From Candidatus Metaruminococcus caecorum (lineage in GTDB: Bacteria; Bacillota; Clostridia; Oscillospirales; Ruminococcaceae), in contig CAJFTY010000009.1 of the NCBI GenBank assembly GCA_904420045.1, positions 1-38,968 on the forward strand: a stretch of DNA of 38,968 bases, read 5' to 3'. The stretch's first letter is position 1, and the number at the start of each line of letters is the position of its first letter. Positions 23,751 through 31,892 of this stretch are shown here, in pieces. A model generated the notes under the pieces. That model searched no databases. It worked only from the letters and a program-made list of their open reading frames with translations, and was not told the origin of the DNA. Position numbers and translations under genes: made by a program.

Positions 23751-24710
23751 ATGAAGCAATTTACAATCGGCATCAATGACGCCGGCCAGCGCCTGGATAA
23801 ATTTTTATCCAAGTCGGTAAAAAAACTCCCTCCAAACCTGCTGTATAAATACATCCGCACCAAACGAATCAAGATTAACGGAAAGCGGTGCGACATTCGC
23901 CAGAAGCTAACAGAGGGAGATGTCATCTCCCTGTATATCAACGACGAATTTTTTGAGGAAAGCGCTTCTCCCAAGGACTTTTTGCTGGCGCCTTCAGCGG
24001 TGGACGTGGTATACGAGGACGAAAACATTCTGCTGATCAATAAGCAGCCCGGTCTGGTGGTCCATGAGGACGAGGGCGGAAAACCGGACACGCTGATCCA
24101 CCGGGTTCAGCGTTATCTCTATGAAAAGGGAGAATATGATCCAGATCATGAGCATTCCTTTGCTCCGGCTCTGTGCAACCGGATTGACCGGAATACCGGC
24201 GGTATCGTCATCGCGGCAAAAAACGCGGAGTCCCTGCGGATCCTCAACGAAAAAATCAAGCACCGGGAACTGGAAAAACGGTACCTCTGCCTGGTGCACG
24301 GAAAGCCATCCCCGCCTCACGCCATTGTGACCGCCTATCTGATGAAGGATCAAAAACAAAATCGGGTCTATCTCTCTCCCGTCTCAAAGCCCGGCTATAA
24401 AACCATTGTCACCGAATACCAGGTTTTGGCCTCAAAAAAAGAGTTTTCCCTGTGCGAGGTAAATCTCCACACCGGGCGCACCCATCAAATCCGGGCGCAC
24501 ATGGCTTATTTAGGCCATCCGCTGGCCGGAGACGGAAAGTATGGAAAAAATGCCAAGGACCGGCAAATGGGATTTCCGTACCAGGCGCTGACCTCCTATC
24601 AGCTGACCTTTCGTTTTCAGGAGGACGCCGGGCTTTTGCAGTATTTAAACAACAAGACCTTTGAGACCAGAAGCACCTGGTTTCAGACGCTGTTTGAGCA
24701 GATGACGTAA
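23751..24710 (+). CDS. RluA-family rRNA pseudouridine synthase
   Basis: The 319-residue protein has an N-terminal S4 RNA-binding domain (about residues 12-62) and the RluA-type catalytic domain. The catalytic aspartate is D146 in LCNRIDRNTGGIVIA. The LEKRYLCLVHG and LHTGRTHQIRAHMAYLGHPLAGDGKYG motifs confirm the family. It should isomerise specific uridines in rRNA; whether it is the RluC, RluD or another paralogue cannot be settled here. The ribosome site (GGAAGC) is weak. It is preceded by the repeat-rich block and followed by apgM with its own promoter. Confidence 0.93.
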   Translation: MKQFTIGINDAGQRLDKFLSKSVKKLPPNLLYKYIRTKRIKINGKRCDIRQKLTEGDVISLYINDEFFEESASPKDFLLAPSAVDVVYEDENILLINKQPGLVVHEDEGGKPDTLIHRVQRYLYEKGEYDPDHEHSFAPALCNRIDRNTGGIVIAAKNAESLRILNEKIKHRELEKRYLCLVHGKPSPPHAIVTAYLMKDQKQNRVYLSPVSKPGYKTIVTEYQVLASKKEFSLCEVNLHTGRTHQIRAHMAYLGHPLAGDGKYGKNAKDRQMGFPYQALTSYQLTFRFQEDAGLLQYLNNKTFETRSTWFQTLFEQMT

Positions 24711-24722
24711 CCGGGGCTCTGG

Positions 24723-24751
24723 TTGTAATCCGGACAAATTCGTGCTATACT
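24723..24751 (+). promoter_or_regulatory. Promoter of apgM
   Basis: TTGTAA (24723-24728) and TATACT (24746-24751) are separated by 17 bases, 48 bases upstream of the ATG. Confidence 0.55.
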
Positions 24752-24799
24752 TACTCTCGTTGACAAGTATTTTTATGCATCAGAAAGGGACGAATAAAG

Positions 24800-26014
24800 A
24801 TGAAATATGTTGTACTGCTCTGCGACGGCATGGCAGACTATCCCCTGCCGGAGCTGGACGGCGGAACCCCTATGTCCAGGGCAAACAAGCCGCATATGGA
24901 AAAACTGGCTCAAAACGGGTATGTGGGCCTTGTCAAAACGGTAGGCGATCGTTTTAAACCGGGCAGCGACGTGGCAAACCTGTCGGTCATGGGCTATGAC
25001 CCCGAACTTTATTACTCCGGCCGCTCCCCGTTGGAGGCCGCCAGCATCGGTATTCCGCTCATTCCTACCGACGTGGCTCTGCGGTGTAATCTGGTCACGG
25101 TTTCGAATGAGGAGAACTATGCGGACAAGACGATCCTCGACTACTGTGCGGACGATATCTCCACTGAGGAAGCCCGGGAGCTGATTACCTTTCTGGCCTC
25201 GCATTTTGATAACGAGGAGTTTCATCTCTATCCTGGCGTAAGCTATCGCCACTGCCTGATCTGGCACAACGGCACGGATGATCTGGGGACGCTGACCCCT
25301 CCCCACGACATCACTGGCCGACCAGTCAAAGGCCATCTGCCGGAGCATCCCAACGCGGAAAAGCTGTTTGCAATGATGAAAAAAAGCTATGATCTGCTCA
25401 AGGATCACCCGGTCAACAAAAAGCGGGAGGAGCGGGGCCTGCGCCCGGCCAACAGCGTTTGGTTCTGGGGTGAAGGCCGCGCCAAGAAGCTCCCCTCTTT
25501 TTACGAGAAAACCGGTCTGCACGGCGCAGTGATCTCCGCAGTAGACCTAATTAAAGGCATTGGCAAGCTGACAGACATGGACGTCATCGAGGTGGAAGGC
25601 GCCACTGGGTACATTGACACAAACTTTGACGGCAAGGCCGCAGCGGCGGTCAAAGCCCTGCAGGACGGCGCGGATTTCGTTTACATCCACGTGGAAGCCC
25701 CCGACGAGTGCGGGCACCGGCATGAAATTCAGAACAAGGTGCACGCTTTGGAGCTGATCGACCAGAAGATCCTGGGGCCGGTGCTGGAAGCACTTCGGCA
25801 GTATCCGGAATACAAGGTGATGATCCTGCCGGATCACGCCACCCCCCTGTCTTTAAAAACCCACACCTCCGATCCGATTCCCTTTTTGATCTATAAGAGC
25901 ACTGGATCCGAACAGAACAACGGCGTAGAACGGTTTGACGAACAACACGCCAAGTCCACCAGCGTATATGTGGAGCCCGGTCACACCATCATGAGCCGGT
26001 TTATTGAATTTTAA
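24800..26014 (+). CDS. apgM: 2,3-bisphosphoglycerate-independent phosphoglycerate mutase, archaeal type
   Basis: The 404-residue protein belongs to the alkaline phosphatase superfamily branch of archaeal-type phosphoglycerate mutases, which interconvert 3- and 2-phosphoglycerate. Metal-binding segments are KYVVLLCDGMADYP at the N-terminus, GSDVANLSVMGYDP with the probable nucleophilic serine region, VHVEAPDECGHRHE-like and LPDHATPLSLKTHT. The family's N-terminal repetition GRSPLEAASIGI is present. It is shorter than GpmI (about 510 residues). The start has AGAAAGGGA upstream. It is a single-gene unit followed by structured DNA. Confidence 0.94.
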   Translation: MKYVVLLCDGMADYPLPELDGGTPMSRANKPHMEKLAQNGYVGLVKTVGDRFKPGSDVANLSVMGYDPELYYSGRSPLEAASIGIPLIPTDVALRCNLVTVSNEENYADKTILDYCADDISTEEARELITFLASHFDNEEFHLYPGVSYRHCLIWHNGTDDLGTLTPPHDITGRPVKGHLPEHPNAEKLFAMMKKSYDLLKDHPVNKKREERGLRPANSVWFWGEGRAKKLPSFYEKTGLHGAVISAVDLIKGIGKLTDMDVIEVEGATGYIDTNFDGKAAAAVKALQDGADFVYIHVEAPDECGHRHEIQNKVHALELIDQKILGPVLEALRQYPEYKVMILPDHATPLSLKTHTSDPIPFLIYKSTGSEQNNGVERFDEQHAKSTSVYVEPGHTIMSRFIEF

Positions 26015-26056
26015 ACAGGTTTCTATTCAGAGTGTGGCAGTTGTTCGCAAACAAAG

Positions 26057-26152
26057 ACGGCAAGAAGCAAAGGTATGTGCTGTACCCGATTAACAAAACT
26101 GTGTTTTCGGTTCCGGCGCTGCCTGCTTCCCTGCCGTCTTTTTTCTGAGTGC
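26057..26152 (+). terminator. Long terminator-like structure after apgM
   Basis: AAGACGGCA at about 26057 pairs with TGCCGTCTT at about 26140, followed by a T-run. Between the arms lie AAGCA/TGCTT, a GGTA/TACC hairpin and an AAAAC/GTTTT hairpin. The result is a branched RNA of about 95 bases ending in U residues. It may simply terminate apgM, or be the 3' part of a small structured RNA; no clear promoter of its own was found. Confidence 0.5.
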
Positions 26153-26163
26153 ATCCGATATAG

Positions 26164-26197
26164 TGCAAAGCCGTTTCTGAATTCAGAAACGGCTTTG
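26164..26197. repeat. Perfect 34-base palindrome
   Basis: The two 17-base arms (GCAAAGCCGTTTCTGAA and its complement) meet at a central GAATTC with no spacer. A T-rich stretch follows on the plus strand after a few bases. It could be a second terminator for apgM or an extragenic repeat. Confidence 0.7.
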
Positions 26198-26273
26198 CGT
26201 TCTATTTTTTGTTTCGATGTCAATCCCCGGGATGGTCAGCAGTAAAACAAATTGGACTTTTTCGGTATATTTC

Positions 26274-27542
26274 CTATTGGGATTTTTTCTTTTTACAAGT
26301 CAGATAGGTATATCCACCCACCGCCAAAGCGGTGATCGCTCCCATCGCAAATAAAACTTTTATTCCAGACAGTGCTCCGACTTCTCCGGTTTTGGGGACA
26401 TCGCTGTCCGGCTCCGACCAAGAAGCGGGACTCGAATCCTCAGAAGAGGAATCGTCGCTGCTGGAAGGCTCCTCCACGTCGGAGGGTTCCTGCTCAACAT
26501 CCGGTGTTTTGGAACTGGTGCCGTTTGGTTCCTCTTTATCAGGATCCTTTATGTTCGAGCTGGAGTTATCCGGGTCTTTTTTATCAGAACTGGTATCATC
26601 CGGATCTTTTTCGTCTGAGCTGGTTCCATCGGGATCTTTTTCGTCCGAACTTGTGTTATCTGGATCTTTCGAGCTGGTGTCATCCGGATCTTCTTTTTCC
26701 GGAGGAACAAAGGGCGGAAAAGTATTGTCGTTTTTCTGGCTAAACAGCCAGGGGAGCAGCTTGGAATCGTTAAAAGCAGCCGCCCAGCCCGCGCCATGGT
26801 CGCCGGAAACTTCATGGTATTCAATGTCGACGCCCGCATTGCTCAAAAAGAAATACGCAGCTCGGGAATTCTCCACATCCACCACCTGGTCGCCGCTTGC
26901 ATGATAAAGCTGAATCGGAATATCCTTAAAATTGTCTGCATGGTTCCATACATAAGGGTCTGTGACACCGCAGATCGGAACTGCCGCGGCCCACATCTCC
27001 GGATGCTTGACCAGCAGATCCCATGTCCCGGTTCCCCCCATGGAATAACCCGTTACATACATCCGGTTCTGATCAATGTTGTACTCTTTTACCAGCGAGT
27101 GGATCAGGTCAACCGTCATGTCCATAGAAAAGGTGGATTCCTGATAATAATTCCACACCCACCAATCGCCGTCGGCGCACTGGGGGACAACGATAATACA
27201 GGGATATTTTTTCAGATTTTCTTCTTCCACTAATTTAAGGGGAAGTGTATTTGCATAATTCAAGTGCTTAAAGTTGTCTGATCCTCGTTCGCCTGATCCG
27301 TGTAAGCTGAGCACCAGGGGGTAAGATTTGGTTTCATCGTAATTTTCCGGGACATAAATGCGGTACGGAAGCATTTTCCTTGGATACTTATCGTTGTTGA
27401 TAAACCTCCTTGCTTCAAATTTCCGGGCCAGTTCTTCGGTGCTGGCCGCGCCCGCTGTCAGAACGCTTTGGCTGCCCAATGCCACCAGCATGCACACCGC
27501 CATTCCTGCGGATAAAATCCGCGACAATAGTCCTTTTTTCAA
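26274..27542 (-). CDS. Secreted esterase with sortase anchor (paralogue 1)
   Basis: This 422-residue precursor has a signal peptide (about 1-33) and an alpha/beta-hydrolase domain (about 50-275) of the PHB-depolymerase/CE1-like esterase type. The serine nucleophile is S167 in GYSMGGTG, a probable acid is D218 (SGDQVV) and the histidine is H249 (SGDHGAG). The oxyanion segment is LSLHGSGERG. An acidic repetitive linker (DPDxTSSDEK units, about 284-340) and a Ser-rich stretch lead to VPKTG (382-386), a hydrophobic segment and a KKKK tail, the standard cell-wall sorting signal. It likely removes acyl groups from polysaccharides or other extracellular substrates at the cell surface; the substrate is unknown. 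It is the last of three tandem paralogues and has its own upstream region. Confidence 0.88.
   Translation of the reverse strand: MKKGLLSRILSAGMAVCMLVALGSQSVLTAGAASTEELARKFEARRFINNDKYPRKMLPYRIYVPENYDETKSYPLVLSLHGSGERGSDNFKHLNYANTLPLKLVEEENLKKYPCIIVVPQCADGDWWVWNYYQESTFSMDMTVDLIHSLVKEYNIDQNRMYVTGYSMGGTGTWDLLVKHPEMWAAAVPICGVTDPYVWNHADNFKDIPIQLYHASGDQVVDVENSRAAYFFLSNAGVDIEYHEVSGDHGAGWAAAFNDSKLLPWLFSQKNDNTFPPFVPPEKEDPDDTSSKDPDNTSSDEKDPDGTSSDEKDPDDTSSDKKDPDNSSSNIKDPDKEEPNGTSSKTPDVEQEPSDVEEPSSSDDSSSEDSSPASWSEPDSDVPKTGEVGALSGIKVLFAMGAITALAVGGYTYLTCKKKKSQ
26542..26691 (-). repeat. 30-base tandem repeats encoding the esterase linker
   Basis: Five units start at 26542, 26572, 26602, 26632 and 26662, each beginning with a GGATCTTTT-like motif on the plus strand. 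The period is 30 bases except for the last copy, which is 24. They encode the DPDxTSSDEK units of the wall-spanning linker. Such in-frame repeats often vary in number between strains. Confidence 0.8.
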
Positions 27543-27574
27543 AGATTCCCTCTCCTATCCTCACTTTTTTGTTT

Positions 27575-27593
27575 GCAATTTGTTTCAAATTGC
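27575..27593. promoter_or_regulatory. Operator-like dyad upstream of esterase 1
   Basis: GCAATTTG and CAAATTGC form a perfect 8-3-8 dyad 33 bases upstream of the start codon, between a candidate promoter and the ribosome site. It may bind a repressor or form a leader hairpin. It is not repeated upstream of the other two esterase genes. Confidence 0.4.
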
Positions 27594-27601
27594 TTTTATA
27601 T

Positions 27602-27629
27602 TTCATACTATATCATATATGAATGACAA
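27602..27629 (-). promoter_or_regulatory. Candidate promoter of esterase 1
   Basis: On the minus strand TTGTCA (27629-27624) and TATGAA (27607-27602) are separated by 16 bases in very A/T-rich DNA. Just upstream, AATTGAC occurs twice, separated by about 13 bases, and might be an activator half-site repeat. The match is moderate. Confidence 0.35.
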
Positions 27630-27763
27630 AATGTTTTCCATTCGTCAATTCAAATTGTCAATTCTGCAATTTTTTATGAATCAACAGGAAAATCCTGTGT
27701 AACCGCACAATTTTCTTACAAGGAAAGTGGCTATACATATTCAACAGGTAAACACCGATATAG

Positions 27764-27805
27764 AAAAAGCCCCCAGAACTCGTTTATGCGAGTTCTGGGG
27801 GCTTT
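27764..27805 (-). terminator. Terminator of esterase 2
   Basis: CGAGTTCTGGGGGCTTT pairs perfectly with AAAGCCCCCAGAACTCG around a six-base loop. On the minus strand the stem ends in a T-run, ten bases after the esterase 2 stop codon. Confidence 0.92.
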
Positions 27806-27815
27806 GAACATTCGG

Positions 27816-28982
27816 TTATTGTTTCAATTTCATAATGATGAAAACCGCAGCACCGCCCAATACAAGGATGCCGACTACAATTGCACAGACAATGAAAACA
27901 ACGACAGCAGCCGTACTTTCAGGCTTTTCTGTTGTGCCCACAGCACTGTCACTCTGAACGGGCTGGGAAGAAAATGCGGCTTCCTCTTGGGATGAAAGGA
28001 CGCTCGAGGCAACGATGGAAGAAGTCTGCGCGGACTTAGAGGAAACGGGCTTTGAGGACGCGGGACGATTTGAGGATACTGGCGCTTTGGAACTGGTCTT
28101 GCTGGACGCCGCCCTGCTGCTAGAGGACAAAAAGTCCTTTCCCTTAATCCCTTGGGGGACAAATTTCGGGAAAGTGTTGTTGTTCTTCTGGCTGAACAGC
28201 CAGGGAAGCAGCTGTTCGTCATAGTAGGCGTTTGTCATGCTGAAGCCATGGTCCGCACTGTCAATTTCATGGTACTGGACTGTACTTCCCGCTGCTTTTA
28301 ACGTGTTGACCATACCCCGGGAGCAGGATACATCCACAACGGGATCCTGATTGCAATGGTATACCTGAAGCGGAACATCTTTTAGCTGAGCAGCCCGCTC
28401 CCACGCCCACGGCGTGCTGTAACCGCTCATCGGCACTCCTGCCGCAAACATGCCCGGATATCGAAACAAGGCGTCCCAAACACCCCCGCCGCCATTGGAA
28501 AATCCGGTGATGTACAGCCTGTTCTGATCCACATGATAGGTCTTTGCCAGGGATTGAATCAGACCGATCAACATCTGCATCGCGTCTGTCTCATCATGGG
28601 GAAAATCGTAGCACCAGTAATCATCCGCAGGGCACTGGGGAACCAACAGGATAGAGGGATATTTTTTCTGATACTCCGGTTCGGCCAATTTGCGGGCCAA
28701 GGAATTGTTCCAACTGATCGGCGTATAGTTATCGTCCCCTCGTTCACCTACGCCGTGTAAATACACCAGCAGAGGATACGATTTGGACTCATCGTAATCC
28801 GGGGGAATATAAAGCCGGTAGGGAAGCTTCTTTCCAAGGTGGTTCCGGTCTTTATAGACCAACGCTTCAAAATCATCAATGTCGGAAAATGCCGAGACCT
28901 CAGGCGCCAAAAACGCCCCTGTCACAGTGACCACGGCCGCCGACAGCAGCACGCTGACGGCTTTTAAAAAGCCTTGTTTCAT
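27816..28982 (-). CDS. Secreted, membrane-anchored esterase (paralogue 2)
   Basis: This 388-residue protein is a paralogue of the neighbouring esterases. It has a signal peptide (about 1-33), then the alpha/beta-hydrolase domain with LLVYLHGVGERG and the nucleophile serine in GFSNGGGGVWD. The likely catalytic histidine is in SADHGFSM. A Ser/Ala-rich linker (SSSRAASSKTSSKAP and similar) and a C-terminal transmembrane helix ending in KLKQ follow. Unlike paralogue 1 there is no LPXTG-type motif, so it is probably held by the membrane helix. The start at 28982 follows AAAGGGGA; an earlier in-frame ATG at 29075 adds a non-hydrophobic leader and lacks a site. The substrate is unknown, probably acylated carbohydrate. 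Confidence 0.88.
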   Translation of the reverse strand: MKQGFLKAVSVLLSAAVVTVTGAFLAPEVSAFSDIDDFEALVYKDRNHLGKKLPYRLYIPPDYDESKSYPLLVYLHGVGERGDDNYTPISWNNSLARKLAEPEYQKKYPSILLVPQCPADDYWCYDFPHDETDAMQMLIGLIQSLAKTYHVDQNRLYITGFSNGGGGVWDALFRYPGMFAAGVPMSGYSTPWAWERAAQLKDVPLQVYHCNQDPVVDVSCSRGMVNTLKAAGSTVQYHEIDSADHGFSMTNAYYDEQLLPWLFSQKNNNTFPKFVPQGIKGKDFLSSSSRAASSKTSSKAPVSSNRPASSKPVSSKSAQTSSIVASSVLSSQEEAAFSSQPVQSDSAVGTTEKPESTAAVVVFIVCAIVVGILVLGGAAVFIIMKLKQ

Positions 28983-29076
28983 TTGTTCAATCCCCTTTTC
29001 ATATCTCTTTTTCTGATGTGTCTGCAAGCGAAACACGTTTCCGAATTCGTCTGACACGCCATTCGCATGTACCACT

Positions 29077-29085
29077 ATTATAGCA
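29077..29085 (-). promoter_or_regulatory. Extended -10 promoter of esterase 2
   Basis: On the minus strand TGCTATAAT is an extended -10 element with no convincing -35 hexamer at the normal distance. A weak -35 with an extended -10 is compatible with dependence on an activator such as the AraC-type protein encoded upstream. Confidence 0.45.
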
Positions 29086-29155
29086 TAGAAATGTAAAAAG
29101 AAAAGCGTTTTTTCTGATTTTCTACCCCCGGTGGAATTTTCTCAGCGGTCATTCC

Positions 29156-30346
29156 CTATTCTTGCGGCGCATGGCTCATATTAATTTTAATTTTTATGAA
29201 CATGGCGATTCCCGCTGCGCCAATTGCCCCGACAATGACAATGCAAACAACAATGAAAAACGTGTTTGAGCTTGTATGTTCCTTCGCATCCGCCTGATTC
29301 CCCGCGCTTTGTGCAGGTGCGGCATACGAAACCGGCTTCTGCTGGGACGATGATAGTTCTGCCGCACTGGAAGAGATGGACAAAGTTTCGGTGGTTTGCC
29401 TTTTGGAGGACGTCGTAGAGGGGTTAGAGGATTTCGTCTGTTTTTTGGAACTGGTTTCACTGGATGCCGCTATCCTGCTGGAAGACAAAAAGTCCTTCCC
29501 CTTGATTCCCTGAGGGACAAACGCAGGAAACGTGTTGTTGTTCTTTTGGCTGAACAACCAGGGAAGCAACTGTTCATCATAATAGGCATGCGTCACAGCC
29601 AATTCGTGGTCTACCCCGTCGAGTTCAAAATACTGGACGCGCGTGCTTCCCGCCTGTTTCAGGGCATTTACCATGTTGCGGGAGCAGCTTACGTCAACCA
29701 CTTCGTCTTTATTTCCGTGATATACCCGCACCGGGACATCTTTAAACACCCGGACATTCTCCCACGCCCATGGCTCGGCATACCCCGCAATGGGAACTGC
29801 TGCGGCAAACATGTCCGGATAACGCAGCAGTAAATCCCAAGTTCCAATGCCGCCCATCGAAAAACCCGTTACATACATTCTGTTTTGGTCTACATGATAG
29901 GTTTTAACGATGGACTTTAGCAGTTCAACCGTCATATCCAATGAAACGGATATATCCGAAGGAAAATGCATCGCCCAGACATCGTCCACAGGGCACTGAG
30001 GCACCACAACGATGCAGGGATATTTTTCCAGGTTTTCAGCTGTCACAAGCTGGTTCGCCATCGTATTGGTCCGTTTAAGCGGCGCATAATTGTCGTTTCC
30101 CCGGTCCCCCATTCCATGAAGATACAGAACAAGCGGATAGGATTTGCTCTCGTCATAATCCGAAGGGACATGAATCTGATAAGGGAGAGTTTTATTAGGG
30201 TGTTTGTCCGTGGTAAACTGCTTCGGATCATACTCCTGGTAGATTGAACCCGCCAGCGCAGACGGAGTAGCAGCCGCACCAATTCCCAGAACGACCAAAA
30301 AGGCCAAAAGCACGCTGGCCGTTTTTTTCAGTTTTATATTCATCAT
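29156..30346 (-). CDS. Secreted, membrane-anchored esterase (paralogue 3)
   Basis: This 396-residue protein is the third esterase paralogue. It has a signal peptide (about 1-33), then a hydrolase domain containing LVLYLHGMGDRG and the serine nucleophile in GFSMGGIGTWD. The acid is in GNKDEVVDVSCSR and the histidine in GVDHELAV. A Ser/Thr/Lys-rich linker and a C-terminal transmembrane helix follow, with a short polar tail (SHAPQE). It is closer to paralogue 2 than to 1 in the NNNTFPxFVPQGIKGKDFLSSS segment that joins domain and linker. Two ATGs (30346, 30343) fit the AAAGGA site. It lies directly opposite the AraC-type regulator gene. Confidence 0.88.
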   Translation of the reverse strand: MMNIKLKKTASVLLAFLVVLGIGAAATPSALAGSIYQEYDPKQFTTDKHPNKTLPYQIHVPSDYDESKSYPLVLYLHGMGDRGNDNYAPLKRTNTMANQLVTAENLEKYPCIVVVPQCPVDDVWAMHFPSDISVSLDMTVELLKSIVKTYHVDQNRMYVTGFSMGGIGTWDLLLRYPDMFAAAVPIAGYAEPWAWENVRVFKDVPVRVYHGNKDEVVDVSCSRNMVNALKQAGSTRVQYFELDGVDHELAVTHAYYDEQLLPWLFSQKNNNTFPAFVPQGIKGKDFLSSSRIAASSETSSKKQTKSSNPSTTSSKRQTTETLSISSSAAELSSSQQKPVSYAAPAQSAGNQADAKEHTSSNTFFIVVCIVIVGAIGAAGIAMFIKIKINMSHAPQE

Positions 30347-30374
30347 ATAGTCCTTTCTTGCATTGATTGAAGTA

Positions 30375-30404
30375 ATTATATCACAAAAACAAGGACATCG
30401 TAAA
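30375..30404 (-). promoter_or_regulatory. Promoter of esterase 3
   Basis: On the minus strand TTTACG (30404-30399) and a consensus TATAAT (30380-30375) are 18 bases apart. It faces away from the regulator promoter about 50 bases off. Confidence 0.55.
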
Positions 30405-30450
30405 TAGGTTTTTGTTGAAAATGATTTTCCTGATTTTGATAGGATAAAAT

Positions 30451-30479
30451 TTTACAAAATTCGACAAATATGATAAAAT
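30451..30479 (+). promoter_or_regulatory. Promoter of the AraC-type regulator gene
   Basis: TTTACA (30451-30456) and TAAAAT (30474-30479) are 17 bases apart, 33 bases upstream of the ATG. The divergent arrangement would allow one bound protein to act on both this gene and esterase 3. Confidence 0.6.
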
Positions 30480-30511
30480 ACAAAAAAAGAGAGAAAAACT
30501 TGGAGGGAACT

Positions 30512-31471
30512 ATGACATTTGAAACCTTGGATCATTGGGACAACAACCGGGTGGTCCCTATTGTCATACGGGAAGAAAAACAGATGATTCACAAAAAAGG
30601 AGACGAATATTTCTGCTTTTCCGTGCTTGTCCATGGGCACGGAGTATTCCAAATCAACGATAGCTTGTTGGAAATTGCCGCGCCCGCCTTTTTCTGCCTG
30701 GACAACTGCAAGTCGATCCGCATGCAGTCTACGAAAGATGCAAAATTTTTATCCGTCTATTTCAGCCCCACTTTTTTAAATGTAAATATGACACCGGAAC
30801 TGCTGCACAGCCAGCAGTACGAAAATCTGTTTCAGCGGTTTCATTTTTGCAAACTGTATCCCTTCCTATGCCAGGAGAACAGCAGCTGCGTGCTGTATCC
30901 GGACGAAAATATCCTGGAAGCGACCATACAAAAGCTTGTGTTGTGTTCCGAACAACTGAAGGTACAATTTGACTTTTTCTGGTCGTGCAGAGCCCGTTCC
31001 TATTTAATGGAGGTTTTAGCGTTTTTAGAACTGATGCATCAAAACTACCGGATTCCCAAATCACTGGAAGTGGAGGAAAACCCGCTTGCCAACTCGTTTC
31101 CCTTTATTCTTTCCTACATCAACTCCCATCTGGAAAAGCCATTGACCCTTCAAAGCGTCTGCTCCATTTTTGGCACCAACCGGACGGATCTGGAAAAAAT
31201 TTTTAAGGATATGCTGGGGATGACCTTTTATCAATATGTAACAAACCAGCGGATTCAGCGCGCGACGGCCTCACTGCGGTTTACTGAGCTCCCCTTGGCG
31301 GAAATCGCCTATCAGTCCGGCTTTTCCTCCACCCAAAATTTCTGTAAGTTCTTTAAGCTAAAAATGAATGTATCTCCTAACAAATACCGTAAAATGCAGG
31401 TGCAGGAACGGATTACCACCATGCGAACGTTCCGCGCGAAAGCGCCTGACGGGCTTGTGCCCTACCTGTAA
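30512..31471 (+). CDS. AraC-family transcriptional regulator
   Basis: This 319-residue protein has an N-terminal cupin-like sensing region (about 1-150) and a C-terminal AraC/XylS double helix-turn-helix domain (about 205-308). The latter is recognisable from YINSHLEKPLTLQSVCSIFGTNR, GMTFYQYVTNQRIQRA, and LAEIAYQSGFSSTQNFCKFFKLKMNVSPNKYRK in its parts. The start at 30512 is supported by GGAGGG; an in-frame ATG at 30470 falls inside the promoter. It is divergent from the three esterase genes and most likely activates them in response to a sugar or breakdown product. The inducer cannot be read from the sequence. Confidence 0.92.
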   Translation: MTFETLDHWDNNRVVPIVIREEKQMIHKKGDEYFCFSVLVHGHGVFQINDSLLEIAAPAFFCLDNCKSIRMQSTKDAKFLSVYFSPTFLNVNMTPELLHSQQYENLFQRFHFCKLYPFLCQENSSCVLYPDENILEATIQKLVLCSEQLKVQFDFFWSCRARSYLMEVLAFLELMHQNYRIPKSLEVEENPLANSFPFILSYINSHLEKPLTLQSVCSIFGTNRTDLEKIFKDMLGMTFYQYVTNQRIQRATASLRFTELPLAEIAYQSGFSSTQNFCKFFKLKMNVSPNKYRKMQVQERITTMRTFRAKAPDGLVPYL

Positions 31472-31476
31472 ACCGT

Positions 31477-31511
31477 ACCGTCCCGGAGCTTTGCCTCTTG
31501 GGGCGGTTTTT
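31477..31511 (+). terminator. Terminator of the AraC-type regulator gene
   Basis: ACCGTCCC (31477-31484) pairs with GGGGCGGT (31500-31507), with one G-U pair, and is followed by T residues. It begins five bases after the stop codon. Confidence 0.7.
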
Positions 31512-31534
31512 GATAAGTGTCTCCGTCACAATGA

Positions 31535-31570
31535 AAAAGCGCCGGTATGCAGATGCATACCGGCGCTTTT
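31535..31570. terminator. Bidirectional terminator between regulator and rpsU
   Basis: AAAAGCGCCGGTATGC and GCATACCGGCGCTTTT form a perfect 16-base-pair stem around an AGAT loop. It can end the rpsU transcript from the right and back up the regulator terminator from the left. Confidence 0.9.
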
Positions 31571-31595
31571 AACTGTTTCCTGATTCAAGCCCGTC

Positions 31596-31772
31596 TTATT
31601 TAAATTTGCGTTTACGAGCAGCTTCAGACTTTTTCTTACGCTTAACGCTGGGTTTTTCGTAATGCTCTCTCTTGCGCACTTCAGCAAGCACGCCGGATTT
31701 CGCACACGATCTTTTAAAACGTCTTAAAGCGCTGTCTAAAGATTCGTTATCTTTAATACGAATTTCTGCCAT
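31596..31772 (-). CDS. rpsU: Ribosomal protein S21
   Basis: This 58-residue, very basic protein reads [19 protein letters not shown] at its start and ends in a Lys/Arg-rich tail ([17 protein letters not shown]). It is the small-subunit protein S21, with the family length of about 58-70. GGGAGGGA lies about seven bases upstream of the ATG. It has a near-perfect promoter and a leader of about 50 bases with a small CCTCTG/CAGAGG hairpin next to the ribosome site. It is co-directional with leuS upstream but has its own promoter. Confidence 0.97.
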   Translation of the reverse strand: MAEIRIKDNESLDSALRRFKRSCAKSGVLAEVRKREHYEKPSVKRKKKSEAARKRKFK

Positions 31773-31829
31773 TTTCTATTCCCTCCCTTTGCCTCTGCGG
31801 CAGAGGTTTCAATCACTGTAACAAAATCT

Positions 31830-31858
31830 ATTATACAATTCTGGTAGCTGGTTGTCAA
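31830..31858 (-). promoter_or_regulatory. Sigma-A promoter of rpsU
   Basis: On the minus strand consensus TTGACA (31858-31853) and consensus TATAAT (31835-31830) are separated by 17 bases. This is as expected for a highly expressed ribosomal protein gene. Confidence 0.9.
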
Positions 31859-31892
31859 GTATTAAGTTTACTTTATACGCATTGCACAAAAT

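Noticed and set aside
26542-26691. CRISPR-like direct repeats
   Set aside because: The 30-base period is contiguous without spacers, lies in frame inside an esterase gene and encodes a linker.
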